DNA from: Comamonadaceae bacterium
GTDB taxonomy: Bacteria; Pseudomonadota; Gammaproteobacteria; Burkholderiales; Burkholderiaceae_C
Reading direction: 5' to 3'
NCBI GenBank assembly: GCA_027486755.1
Contig: JAIXOM010000013.1
Location: 1 to 64,000, forward strand
Length of the DNA: 64,000 bases
Made by a program: the position numbers and the translations under genes. The notes beneath the pieces were generated by a model. That model searched no databases, was not told the origin of the DNA, and worked only from the letters and a program-made list of their open reading frames with translations. This document shows positions 42,907 to 51,960 of this stretch, piece after piece. The stretch's first letter is position 1. Each line of letters begins with the position of its first letter.

Positions 42907-43473
42907 ATGACCGATATCCTCAGCCTGGAACGACGCATCGAGCGCCTGGAGGCCAGAGCCGAGATCCAGGAGCTGACCAGTGCCTACGCCATCGCCTGCG
43001 ACGAGCACGACATGCCGCGCCTGCTCAGTCTGTTTGCGCCCGACGCAAGCATGGATTCACCGAGCAAGCTGCTGGTGGCCAACGGCCGCGATGAAATCGA
43101 AGCCATGTTCATCCGTCTGTTCAAGATACGTGGGCCGGGTTATCACTGGACGCATGACCATTTTGTGAATTTTGACCCAGCGCAGCCCGATGAGGCCACC
43201 GGCTTGGTGCTCAGCCATGCCGAAACCTGCCCCAACCAGGAAGGCAGCGTGGCGGCAATGCGCTACGAGGACAAGTACCGGCGGCTGGACGGCCGCTGGG
43301 TGTTCGCCAAGCGGGTCCTGAACTTCCTCTACTATGTGCCGGTGGCGCAGTACCCGCAGGTTTTTGCCGACCCGATGCGCATCACCGTCAATGGCAACCG
43401 CATCCAGGCCGACTACCCCGAAAACCTGCCGGCCTGGCAAGACTTCGAGCGTAAACACAGGGCTGCCGGCTGA
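42907..43473 (+). CDS. SnoaL-like (NTF2-fold) protein
   Basis: A 188-aa NTF2-fold protein with the opening EIQELTSAYAIACDEHDM and LLSLFAPDASMDSPSK, common to SnoaL-like hydrolases, dehydratases and ring-hydroxylating dioxygenase beta subunits. It directly precedes the Rieske oxygenase alpha subunit (39 bases), so it may be its small subunit, although the sequence looks more like stand-alone SnoaL proteins. gaaggag precedes the ATG. Charged residues in the pocket (D and H in CDEHD, TWTHDH) are visible but their roles are unknown. Confidence 0.82.
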   Translation: MTDILSLERRIERLEARAEIQELTSAYAIACDEHDMPRLLSLFAPDASMDSPSKLLVANGRDEIEAMFIRLFKIRGPGYHWTHDHFVNFDPAQPDEATGLVLSHAETCPNQEGSVAAMRYEDKYRRLDGRWVFAKRVLNFLYYVPVAQYPQVFADPMRITVNGNRIQADYPENLPAWQDFERKHRAAG

Positions 43474-43512
43474 GTCAATTCAGTGCCGGCCTAAAGCAAG
43501 AGGAGTCGCACC

Positions 43513-44706
43513 ATGTCTGCAGATACTGAATCGCTGTCTCTGGCCCGCCGCGCTTTGACCCACCTGCGCGATGGCACGACCGACCTGGCCGACGGCACCA
43601 TGGAGCAGCCGGTCGCAGCCTATGCCGACCCCGACCGCTACCGCCGCGAGGTCGATCAAATTTTTCGGCACCTGCCCCTGGCCCTGGCTCTGAGCATTGA
43701 GCTGCCAGGGCCCAATACCTGGCGCGCGATGACCATCTTGGATGTGCCGGTGCTGATTACCCGTGACGAAGAAGGCGTGGCCCGGGCTTTCATCAATGTC
43801 TGCACCCACCGCGGCGCCACCCTCTGCCAAGAAGGCAGCGGCAGTTCAAGGCGCCTGGTCTGCCCTTACCACGCCTGGCAGTTCGACTACGGCGGCAAGC
43901 TGCGCGCCATGTATGGCGCATCGAGCTTCGGCGAAGTTGACGCCGCCAAACACGGGCTGACCGCACTGCCCTGCGCCGAGCGCTGCGGCCTGATCTGGGT
44001 GTGCCTGAGCCCCGGCGAGGCCTTCGACATCGACGCCTGGCTCGGCGACTTTGCCGCCAAGCTCAATGACCTGCGACTGGACCAATGGCATCTGTATGAG
44101 CAGCGCGAGCTGCCCGGCCCGGGCTGGAAGGTGGCCTGGGACGGCTACCTCGAGTCCTACCACCATGCCTCGGTACACCCGCAGACGGTGGGCAAGTTCA
44201 CCATCGGCAACCTGACCCTGCACGACACCTACGGGCCGCATCAGCGCATTGTGTTTGGCCGTCGCACCTTGGAAGAGCTCAAGGACAAGCCCGAGGCCCA
44301 ATGGGATGCCGAAACCCATATTCGCCGCATCCACCTGGGCTTTCCGAACCTGGCCATCTCGGGTGTGCTCGGCGACCACTGCCTGGTCAGCCAGGTCTTC
44401 CCTGGTCCAACGCCCGAATCGACCATCACCCGCCAAAACGTGTTGTCCGCGCGCAAGCCGGAAACCGAAGAAGAGAAACAGGCGACTGCAGCCTTTAGCG
44501 ATATCGTTGAGCGGGCGGTACGCGACGAAGACTACGCCATAGGCTACGGCATACAGCGCGGCCTGAAATCGGGCGCGCTGCAGCATTTCACCTATGGGCG
44601 CAACGAACCGGGCGTGCAGCATTTCCACCGCATGGTGGCCGCACACATGGCACGCGACCCAGACAAGCTGGTACCGCGGCCGACCGCCACCACGCCAAGC
44701 CGCTGA
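43513..44706 (+). CDS. Rieske non-heme iron oxygenase, large subunit
   Basis: A 397-aa aromatic ring-hydroxylating oxygenase alpha subunit. The Rieske cluster ligands are C97, H99 (VCTHRG), C117 and H120 (CPYHAW). The mononuclear iron site is the H217/H222 pair in ESYHHASVHP. No reductase or ferredoxin gene is adjacent, so electron donors must come from elsewhere. agaggag precedes the ATG. It lies between a SnoaL-like protein and a MarR regulator whose start overlaps its stop (TGATG). It may attack a phenolic or carboxylated aromatic. Confidence 0.92.
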   Translation: MSADTESLSLARRALTHLRDGTTDLADGTMEQPVAAYADPDRYRREVDQIFRHLPLALALSIELPGPNTWRAMTILDVPVLITRDEEGVARAFINVCTHRGATLCQEGSGSSRRLVCPYHAWQFDYGGKLRAMYGASSFGEVDAAKHGLTALPCAERCGLIWVCLSPGEAFDIDAWLGDFAAKLNDLRLDQWHLYEQRELPGPGWKVAWDGYLESYHHASVHPQTVGKFTIGNLTLHDTYGPHQRIVFGRRTLEELKDKPEAQWDAETHIRRIHLGFPNLAISGVLGDHCLVSQVFPGPTPESTITRQNVLSARKPETEEEKQATAAFSDIVERAVRDEDYAIGYGIQRGLKSGALQHFTYGRNEPGVQHFHRMVAAHMARDPDKLVPRPTATTPSR

Positions 44707-45194
44707 TGCCAGCGTCTGCGCCACCGAAGGCGGCCGCGCCGCTGCTCGAGCAGCGCTTTAGCTTCCTGTTTCACCGGATGGCAGCGCGCGTCGCCTCGAT
44801 CGGCAACCAGCATTTCAAAAAGCACAAGCTCAACCACTATTCGGCGCGCATCTTGGTCTTGCTGCTTGAGCACCGCGAGCTGCGCAACGGCGAGCTGGTC
44901 GAACTGATGCTGCTGCCACAGTCCACCATTTCCACGCAGCTCTTGGCGCTCAACAAGCGCCGCCTGATCTCGCGGCGTCGATCGCGCCAGGACAAGCGCT
45001 CGGTCATCGTCTCGCTCACCCCAGCGGGACTGGTGGTGGCGCAAGACTGCGACATGCTCAGCGCGCGTGTCCAAGACGAGTTGGCCCAGCTGTTTGACGC
45101 CGGCAGCCTGCCTGAGATTTACGCACTTCTGCAGCGCATGGAGCAACGCTTGGCAGAGATGGAGCACGACAGCCTGCACCCGTTCAGCGACTGA
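44706..45194 (+). CDS. MarR-family transcriptional regulator
   Basis: A 162-aa winged-helix protein. Typical segments are NGELVELMLLPQSTISTQLL (recognition helix) and the wing RRSRQDKRSVIVSLTPAG. It overlaps the Rieske stop by one base, so it is co-produced with the oxygenase and would repress the operon through the palindrome near 42750. It likely senses a phenolic ligand; this is inference from position. Confidence 0.9.
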   Translation: MPASAPPKAAAPLLEQRFSFLFHRMAARVASIGNQHFKKHKLNHYSARILVLLLEHRELRNGELVELMLLPQSTISTQLLALNKRRLISRRRSRQDKRSVIVSLTPAGLVVAQDCDMLSARVQDELAQLFDAGSLPEIYALLQRMEQRLAEMEHDSLHPFSD

Positions 45195-45265
45195 GAAGCT
45201 GCAGATAGGCCCGCCAGACACACGGCCAATCGGCTTGCGATAGCATCGCCTTGCTTGGCCTCACG

Positions 45266-46498
45266 ATGTCACCTCAGTCACCGAATCTGCCCAATGGGCG
45301 CTGGCCCGCGGGGGCTGCGCCCACCCGCCAAGCTGCGCTCAAGCGGCTGGCCGCTGTCCGCCCCGGCGACTACGCCCGCAGTCGCAACCACGTCGAAGGG
45401 GCCGTCACGGGCCTGTCACCCTACCTGAGCCACGGCCTGCTGACCCTGCCCGAAGTGCTGACCGGCATTCTGGAGCGCGGGCCTCTGACGGTGGGCCACA
45501 AGCTGGTTTATGAGTTGGGCTGGCGCGAATTCTTTCGCCATGTGTGGGCGCATGAAGGCGACGGCATCCTTGAGTCCCTGCATGAAGGCCCGCTGCCCGA
45601 GGCGGCCTATGCCCGCGAACTGCCCGAGGACATCCGCTGCGCATCCACCGGTGTGCCGGTGATCGACCAGGCGGTGCACACCCTCTACGCCACCGGCACG
45701 CTGCACAACCATGCCCGCATGTGGCTGGCCAGCTATGTGGTGCACCTGCGCCGGGTGCACTGGCGCGCCGGAGCCGACTGGCTGGTGGCCCACCTGCTCG
45801 ACGGGGATCTGGCCAGCAACCACCTGAGTTGGCAGTGGGTCGCTGGCACCGGCAGCCACAAGCCCTATCTGTTCAATGCCGAGAACGTGGCCAGGTACGC
45901 GCCCGCCCCCTGGCACAGTGCTGGCACGGTGGTCGATCAGTCTTATGAAGACCTGGACCGCATCGCCCGCGGCGCGCCGCTGCCCACGGCAGCCACAAGC
46001 TTCGCAGCCTCGGCCCCGAGCGCCAGCACAGAGCCGCCCCTGCTGAGCGCGCCACCGCCAGAGCTTGGCATCAAGGCCCCAGAGCCGGCAGCCATCGCAG
46101 CACTGGCCGGCCGTGAGGTCTGGCTGCTACACCCCTGGGCTCTGCGGGCGCCGCCCGCTGACTTACCTTCAGACGCGCTTGTACTGGGTGTCTACCTGAG
46201 CGACGACCACGCCAGCCGTCCCTGGCCCAAGGCGCGCTGGCGCTGGGTTGATGCGGCCATGGCGCAGTTCACCGCGCAGCGTTACCTGCTCGATAAAACC
46301 AGCTTAAGCGCAGCACTTGCCGGTGCGGCGCGGGTACGCACGGTGGCCGACCCACACATCATGCCCTGGCTGCCCGACGGTGTTCAAGCGGAGCCAGCGC
46401 CTATGCTCTTTCCGCAGGTAGACAGGCGCTGCACCAGCTTCTCGCAGTGGTGGAGCCGCGCCACCAAACACCTCACAATGGCCGAGGAATTGCTATGA
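45266..46498 (+). CDS. Photolyase/cryptochrome-like FAD protein with unusual domain order
   Basis: A 410-aa protein. Residues about 20-235 match the FAD-binding half of DNA photolyases: TGLSPYLSHGLLT, ELGWREFFRHVW, LHNHARMWLASYVVH and DLASNHLSWQWVAGTG. The usual N-terminal antenna domain is absent. After an Ala/Pro/Ser linker (236-275) there is a C-terminal alpha/beta region (WLLHPWALRAP, LVLGVYLSDDHASRPWP, RWRWVDAAMAQF). The start ATG at 45266 is preferred over a TTG just upstream. It overlaps the next gene by ATGA. Confidence 0.82.
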   Translation: MSPQSPNLPNGRWPAGAAPTRQAALKRLAAVRPGDYARSRNHVEGAVTGLSPYLSHGLLTLPEVLTGILERGPLTVGHKLVYELGWREFFRHVWAHEGDGILESLHEGPLPEAAYARELPEDIRCASTGVPVIDQAVHTLYATGTLHNHARMWLASYVVHLRRVHWRAGADWLVAHLLDGDLASNHLSWQWVAGTGSHKPYLFNAENVARYAPAPWHSAGTVVDQSYEDLDRIARGAPLPTAATSFAASAPSASTEPPLLSAPPPELGIKAPEPAAIAALAGREVWLLHPWALRAPPADLPSDALVLGVYLSDDHASRPWPKARWRWVDAAMAQFTAQRYLLDKTSLSAALAGAARVRTVADPHIMPWLPDGVQAEPAPMLFPQVDRRCTSFSQWWSRATKHLTMAEELL

Positions 46499-47430
46499 AT
46501 CAGCCCCAGCACACCGAAACCCTGACCGTGCTTTACGACGGTGGCTGCCCCTTGTGCCGCCGCGAGATCGCGCACGTCAAGGGGCTGGCCGAAGCACGGG
46601 CCGACACGGGCCTGTGCTTCGTCGACATCAGCAGCCACAGCGCCTGCGATCCACGTTATGAGGCAGACCGCCAGCGCCTGTTGGCGCGTTTTCATGTGGA
46701 GCGCGCCGACGGCTCGCGCCTGGATGGTGCAGCGGCCTTCGTGGCCATGTGGCAGCGCCTGCCGGGCTGGCGCATTCTCGCCGGGCTGACGCGCCTGCCC
46801 GCGGGCCTGCGCCTGCTGGAGCTGAGCTACCGCGGCTTCCTGCGCCTGCGCCCTGCGCTGCAAACCGTAGCCCGGCGCTGGGAGAGAGCCCCTCTTTGCG
46901 GGGCTGCCTTGTCCAAGCACCTGGAGCGCGAGCTGCGCTCCGACCACGCCGGCGAAACCGGCGCCGTCTACATCTACCGCGCCATCGCCACCCTCGCCCG
47001 CTGGCGCGGCGACGCTGAGCTGCTCGATTTTGCGCAGCGACACGGCCAGGCCGAAGCCGAGCATTTGCGGCTCATCGAAGCCTGGCTACCCAGTACAAAA
47101 CGCAGCCGTCTGCTCGGTCCCTGGCGCCTGGCCGGCTGGCTGACCGGCGCCCTGCCGGCCCTGCTCGGGCGGCGCGCGGTCTACGCGACGATTGCCGCGG
47201 TAGAAACCTTTGTCGACCAGCACTACCAGGCGCAGATCGATCATCTGCAGACCCACGGCGGCCCCGAAGGACTGCTGCCCTTGCTGCTGCAATGCCAGGC
47301 CGACGAAGTCCACCACCGCGACGAGGCTGCGCTGCTGGCAGGCAGCCCGGTGGCTTGGCCGCTGCGCGCCTGGTGCAAGGTGGTGGGTACAGGCTCGGCC
47401 GCGGCGGTGGTACTGGCGCGGCGAATCTAA
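46495..47430 (+). CDS. Fusion of a DCC (DUF393) thioredoxin-like domain and a Coq7-type ubiquinone hydroxylase
   Basis: A 311-aa two-domain protein. Residues about 8-125 are a DCC/DUF393 domain with DGGCPLC (C18 and C21). Residues about 135-311 are a Coq7/CatA di-iron 5-demethoxyubiquinol hydroxylase: E154 in DHAGETGA, E187 and H190 in QAEAEHL, E237 in AVETFV, and E271 with H274 in QADEVHHRD, so all six iron ligands are present. It would hydroxylate the ubiquinone ring; the redox domain may act on the same enzyme. It overlaps the photolyase-like gene stop (ATGA). Confidence 0.9.
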   Translation: MNQPQHTETLTVLYDGGCPLCRREIAHVKGLAEARADTGLCFVDISSHSACDPRYEADRQRLLARFHVERADGSRLDGAAAFVAMWQRLPGWRILAGLTRLPAGLRLLELSYRGFLRLRPALQTVARRWERAPLCGAALSKHLERELRSDHAGETGAVYIYRAIATLARWRGDAELLDFAQRHGQAEAEHLRLIEAWLPSTKRSRLLGPWRLAGWLTGALPALLGRRAVYATIAAVETFVDQHYQAQIDHLQTHGGPEGLLPLLLQCQADEVHHRDEAALLAGSPVAWPLRAWCKVVGTGSAAAVVLARRI

Positions 47431-47439
47431 GATGCAGCC

Positions 47440-48765
47440 ATGACCCGCCCCAACATCATCTACATCGTCGCCGACGACCTGGGCTTTGCCGATCTGGGCT
47501 GTTACGGCGGCCGTGCCTCCATCCATGGCCCGGTCTCGCCCCGGCTTGATGCTTTGGCCGCCGGCGGACTGCGCATGACCCAGGGCTACTCCAATGCCCC
47601 GGTCTGCTCGCCCACCCGTTTTGCGCTCATGACCATGCGCTACCAATACCGGGTGCGCGGGGGTATGGAAGAGCCCATCAGCAGCAAGAGCAAGGGCAGC
47701 ACCACCCTGGGTCTGCCGCCGTCCATCCCCACCCTGCCCTCGCTGCTGCGCGAGGCGGGCTATGACACCGCCCTGGTGGGCAAGTGGCACTTGGGCTATC
47801 CGCCGGCTTTCGGCCCGCTGCGCTCGGGCTATGACAGCTTCTACGGCATCATGGCCGGCGGGGTTGACTACTTCAGCCACTGCTCGGGCAAGGGCGATCA
47901 CGATCTGTACATCGGCGAGCAAGCGCACCATGAAATCGGCTATCTCACCGACCTGCTGTCGCACAGAGCCGTTGACTACATCCAGAGCAAAACGACCAGC
48001 GCCGGAGCGGGAAAGCCTTTTTTCCTGAGCCTGCACTACACCGCGCCGCACTGGCCCTGGGAGACGCGCGATGACGCTCACCTGGCCAAGCAGGTCAAGG
48101 GCAACCTCTTTCACCTGGACGGCGGCAACATTCACACCTACCACCGCATGATCCAGCATATGGACGAGGGCATAGGTTGGCTGGTCGATGCCCTGCGCAG
48201 CGCCGACTTGCTGGACAACACGCTGATCGTCTTTACCAGCGACAACGGCGGCGAGCGCTTTTCCGACAACTGGCCGCTGGTCGGTGGCAAGATGGACCTG
48301 ACCGAGGGCGGCATCCGGGTACCCTGGATCGCGCACTGGCCGGCGGTGATTGCGCCCGGCAGCGTCAGCGCCCAGCCGTGCATGACCATGGACTGGTCAG
48401 CCACCCTGCTGGCGCTCGGCGGTGGCTGCGCACACCCCGACTACCCGATCGACGGCATCTCGCTGGAGCCCGTGCTGCGCCAGCCGTCTGAGACCTTTGA
48501 ACGCCCCCTGTACTGGCGCATGAACCACCGCCATCAGCGCGCCTTTCGCCTGGACGGCTGGAAGTACCTGAAAGTGGACGAGCACGAATACCTGTTCAAG
48601 CTCGATGCCGACGAGCGCGAACGCGCCAACCTGGCCCAGCGCGAGCCCGAGCGGCTGCAGGCCATGCGCCAGGCCTGGCTCAATTGGGCGCAGACCGTGC
48701 CCGCCATTCCCGAAGACGCGGCTGTCAGCGTGGGCTACTCCGGCGCCGATATGCCGCAGCGCTGA
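47440..48765 (+). CDS. Sulfatase-family protein (type I, formylglycine)
   Basis: A 441-aa alkaline-phosphatase-fold sulfatase. The N-terminus has the metal aspartates in IVADDLGF. The modification motif is C56-S-P-T-R in VCSPTRF, and later GKWHLG, FTSDNGGERF and GGKMDLTEGGIRVP are typical. There is no signal peptide, so it would be cytoplasmic. It needs a formylglycine-generating enzyme, none of which is in the window. The gap after the Coq7 fusion is 9 bases, so it may be the third gene of that operon. Substrate unknown. Confidence 0.88.
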   Translation: MTRPNIIYIVADDLGFADLGCYGGRASIHGPVSPRLDALAAGGLRMTQGYSNAPVCSPTRFALMTMRYQYRVRGGMEEPISSKSKGSTTLGLPPSIPTLPSLLREAGYDTALVGKWHLGYPPAFGPLRSGYDSFYGIMAGGVDYFSHCSGKGDHDLYIGEQAHHEIGYLTDLLSHRAVDYIQSKTTSAGAGKPFFLSLHYTAPHWPWETRDDAHLAKQVKGNLFHLDGGNIHTYHRMIQHMDEGIGWLVDALRSADLLDNTLIVFTSDNGGERFSDNWPLVGGKMDLTEGGIRVPWIAHWPAVIAPGSVSAQPCMTMDWSATLLALGGGCAHPDYPIDGISLEPVLRQPSETFERPLYWRMNHRHQRAFRLDGWKYLKVDEHEYLFKLDADERERANLAQREPERLQAMRQAWLNWAQTVPAIPEDAAVSVGYSGADMPQR

Positions 48766-48867
48766 AAGGTCGCTGGTAGTTCCCGCATTGCCATCGGCTC
48801 GAAATGGCATGCAAAATCAGATGAGGCCTGATTGAGTCAGGCTTTCTTCAACCCACTGGAGTTCACC

Positions 48868-49881
48868 ATGCCCCCTAAGACTGTGCCCACCCCATCCCCA
48901 TGGCGTCGCCGCAAGCTGCTTGCCCTGGCTGGAAGCAGTGGGCTTTTGGCCCTGAGCTTTGCAAGCATGGCGCAGACGGCCTACCCCAGCAAGCCGGTGC
49001 GGGTGCTTATTCCAGGTGGGGCAGGTTCAGGTCCAGACACCTTGACCCGGCTGCTGACCAGCAAATTGGCCGACCTCTGGGGCCAGCCCGTGGTCGCAGA
49101 AAACGTGGTGGGTGCAGGCGGCAACATCGGCCATGAACGTGCGGCCAAATCGCCGCCCGACGGGCACACCCTGCTCATGGGCATGATAGGTCCTATGGCG
49201 ATCAACCCCGCACTGATGGAACGCCGCCTGGGCTTTGATCCCATCAAGGATCTGCAGCCGATCTCCATGGTGGTGCGCTATCCCAACCTTTTGGTGGTGC
49301 ATCCTGGCCTGCCCTTCAAGAGCCTGACTGACCTCATCAACCATGCCAAAGCCAATCCTGGCAAGCTACGCTACGGCACGCCTGGAAGCGGCACCACGCC
49401 CCATTTGTCTGCGGTGATGCTGTCCCAAATGGCTGGCATCCAGATGCTGGAAGTGCCCTACAAATCGAGCGCGCAGATGACCACCGACCTGCTTGCCGGC
49501 CACATCGACCTGATGTTTCTCAATCCGGGCGCGGTCTTGCAGCATGTCAAGGCCGGCACCTTGCGGGCCCTGGCGATCACCAGCGAAAAGCGTCAGTCCT
49601 ATGCTGCGGACATCCCCACCATGGCCGAATCGCGCCTGCCCGGCTATGAGCTGTCCTCCTGGTTCGGATTGTTCGCGCCTGCTGGCACGCCTGCAGCCCT
49701 TATCTCACGGGTCAATGCCGACCTGATCAAGGTGATGAACATGCCCGATGTACAGCAGCAGTTGGCCTCTCGGGGAGATGAGGTCTTCTATAACTCGCCG
49801 GAGCAGGCCTCAGCTTTCCTGCGCGCCGAGATCGCCAAATGGGACCGCGTCATCAAGACGGCACGCATCAAGGCCGACTGA
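48868..49881 (+). CDS. Bug-family (TctC-like) periplasmic solute-binding protein
   Basis: A 337-aa receptor. The N-terminus PWRRRKLLALAGSSGLLAL looks Tat-like, with cleavage near SMAQ. The body has AYPSKPVRVLIPGGAGSGPD, ENVVGAGGNIGHERAAKSPP and VPYKSSAQMTTDLLAGHIDL, and ends IAKWDRVIKTARI. It follows the sulfatase by about 100 bases and faces the GntR gene, with 6 bases between the two stops. ATG at 48868 is preceded by ggag; a TTG upstream is rejected. Confidence 0.92.
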   Translation: MPPKTVPTPSPWRRRKLLALAGSSGLLALSFASMAQTAYPSKPVRVLIPGGAGSGPDTLTRLLTSKLADLWGQPVVAENVVGAGGNIGHERAAKSPPDGHTLLMGMIGPMAINPALMERRLGFDPIKDLQPISMVVRYPNLLVVHPGLPFKSLTDLINHAKANPGKLRYGTPGSGTTPHLSAVMLSQMAGIQMLEVPYKSSAQMTTDLLAGHIDLMFLNPGAVLQHVKAGTLRALAITSEKRQSYAADIPTMAESRLPGYELSSWFGLFAPAGTPAALISRVNADLIKVMNMPDVQQQLASRGDEVFYNSPEQASAFLRAEIAKWDRVIKTARIKAD

Positions 49882-49887
49882 GGCGGC

Positions 49888-50601
49888 TTAGTCTGCCAGT
49901 TCGGACAGGTGGCCGATGAGCCTGCGCCTGGCCCCTCGTATGTGAGCCCTGAGTAGCTTTCGGGCGCTGGTCCAGTTCTCCTCTCGAAGCGCCTGCGTCA
50001 TGGCCAGATGCTCGTTAAGGGCCTCCTGGCCGCGCACCGTTCGGTAGCCATCGACCCGTATTTTGAGGATCAAGCGATCGAACACCGCTTCGAGCATGCG
50101 CATGAGAACCCGGTTGTTGGCTGCCGCAGCCAAACTCAGATGCCAGTCGCGGTCTACGACCATGCGTTCCCGGGTCCTGTCGTCGCGCAGCAATTGCCGA
50201 TACCGGGTGTTCAGACCATCGAGTCGGCGCAAGTCGGCCACCGACAAGCCGCGCGCTATCGCGCGCTCAAGGGCGAATAACTCCAAGGCTTCACGCAGTT
50301 CATACAACTCGCGGGCCTCGTCTTCGTCGATCTCAGCCACAAAAAAGCCCCGCCGGGCGATGCGAGTGACAAAGCCCTCCTGGTACAAGCGCTCCAAGGA
50401 TTCCCGCACCGGGGTGCGCGAGACGGAAAGGCGCTCGGCCAACTCCTGATGGATGAGTTTGACGCCGGGACGCAACTGTCCGGACAGGATCTGCGCCTTG
50501 AGGGCTTCGTAGACCTGCGCGTTAACCGAGACAGGGCCTCGGTCGACGGCCTGAGCCGATGCGACCGCCTTTGAAACCGGACTGGAAGCCCTGCGGGCCA
50601 C
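49888..50601 (-). CDS. GntR-family (FCD) transcriptional regulator
   Basis: A 237-aa regulator with a GntR winged HTH (YEALKAQILSGQLRPGVKLI, LAERLSVSRTPVRESLERLY) and an FCD effector domain (ELREALELFALERA, WHLSLAAAANNRVLMRMLE). FCD members bind metal-coordinated small acids. It lies 12 bases after the CaiB-type gene and probably regulates that gene and the divergent lyase operon. Confidence 0.92.
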   Translation of the reverse strand: MARRASSPVSKAVASAQAVDRGPVSVNAQVYEALKAQILSGQLRPGVKLIHQELAERLSVSRTPVRESLERLYQEGFVTRIARRGFFVAEIDEDEARELYELREALELFALERAIARGLSVADLRRLDGLNTRYRQLLRDDRTRERMVVDRDWHLSLAAAANNRVLMRMLEAVFDRLILKIRVDGYRTVRGQEALNEHLAMTQALREENWTSARKLLRAHIRGARRRLIGHLSELAD

Positions 50602-50613
50602 GGAAGGCTGCCT

Positions 50614-51828
50614 TTACGACCGACCCGGAGATGCCGTCGGGACACGCAAAGTCCCCTCGGCCACCAGGGCAGTAATTTCAGATTCCTCAAAGCCCAGCTC
50701 ACGCAAGACCTCGGGGCCGTGCTCGCCCAGATTCGGTGCAGGTCGCGGTGCATCGGGGGTGCTGACCGACCAGGTCATGGGCAGGCGCATGGAACGCAAT
50801 CGGCCTTCACTGGGATGGTCGATTTCCGTGAAGAAGCCGGACTGATGCAAATGCGCGTCCTCCAGCAAGGACTCCAGCGTATGCAGCGGTCCCGCAGGAA
50901 TGTCTTGCTGCCGCAGGCAATCTATCCACTCCTGCGTATTTCGGGTTTGCAAGACCTGCGCCACCCAGGCGTAGAGTTCGTCGATATGGGCGTTGCGGCT
51001 ACGCATAGTGGCAAAGCGCGGATCTGCCGCCATGTCGGGCCGATCGACAAGGGCAAAGAAGCGCTGCCAGTGTCGGTCTTGATAAATCAGCACGCACAAC
51101 CAGCCATCAGAAGTCGCATAAGGGCGGCGGGCTGCAGAGAGCACCCGGTCATAACCGGCAGGCCCGAGGGGCGGTTGGTGGGTGCGACCGTAGGTATGGT
51201 CAGACAGTACCATGTGAGCTACCGACTCGAACATCGGGACCTCCACATATTGACCCTGGCCAGTGCGCTCGCGGTACAAAAGAGACGACGTGACGGCGAC
51301 CACCGCATTGAGCCCGGCCACCCTGTCGGCCACCGGCGTGGGCACATAGCGTGGCGGACCTTCCCCGCGTTGAAACAGGCCTGCAATGCCGCCCTGCCCT
51401 TGGATGAGATCATCGTAGGCCGCCTGTCCCGCATAGGGCCCACCGCTGCCATAGCCGGTCAGGGCGCAATAGATCAAGCTCGGCTTGAGCAGCCGCAAGT
51501 GCGCATCCGACAGCCCCAACCTTGCCGCCGCCTGCGGCCGGATGTTGTGGATGAAGACGTCACACCAAGCGACCATGCGCTCGACCACCCGGATCCCAGA
51601 GGCACGCTTGAGATCCAGAGCCACGCTGCGCTTGCCGCGATTCATGTTGAGGAAATTCGAACCCATGCTGGGCGTTCGCCCAGGACCTATGCCGCGCGTG
51701 GTGTCTCCACCTTGCGCCTCGATCTTGATCACCTCGGCGCCCATTTCAGCGAGCATCTGGGTGGCCGATGGCCCCATCAGCACGGAGGTCAGGTCAAGAA
51801 TACGGATACCGTCAAGTGCGCCGGGCAT
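50614..51828 (-). CDS. CaiB/BaiF-type (family III) CoA transferase
   Basis: A 404-aa family III CoA transferase. The N-terminal LDGIRILDLTSVLMGPSAT is diagnostic. The catalytic aspartate is probably D139 in AYDDLIQGQGG (the YDxxxQ pattern), and IRPQAAARLGL follows the family pattern. It moves CoA between organic acids. It is transcribed away from the CitE-like lyase gene with about 130 bases between them; together they could activate and then cleave one acid. Confidence 0.92.
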   Translation of the reverse strand: MPGALDGIRILDLTSVLMGPSATQMLAEMGAEVIKIEAQGGDTTRGIGPGRTPSMGSNFLNMNRGKRSVALDLKRASGIRVVERMVAWCDVFIHNIRPQAAARLGLSDAHLRLLKPSLIYCALTGYGSGGPYAGQAAYDDLIQGQGGIAGLFQRGEGPPRYVPTPVADRVAGLNAVVAVTSSLLYRERTGQGQYVEVPMFESVAHMVLSDHTYGRTHQPPLGPAGYDRVLSAARRPYATSDGWLCVLIYQDRHWQRFFALVDRPDMAADPRFATMRSRNAHIDELYAWVAQVLQTRNTQEWIDCLRQQDIPAGPLHTLESLLEDAHLHQSGFFTEIDHPSEGRLRSMRLPMTWSVSTPDAPRPAPNLGEHGPEVLRELGFEESEITALVAEGTLRVPTASPGRS

Positions 51829-51960
51829 GAAATACTCGCCTAAATGGCCACGGCGCCTTTGACAAAGAGCCGGGCTTGGTCATAATTTGCATGCAGAATA
51901 ACATGCTGAAATCGCCATCGCAATCGATGCGCAGGGCCAGCAAACGACAGAGGGAGACCC

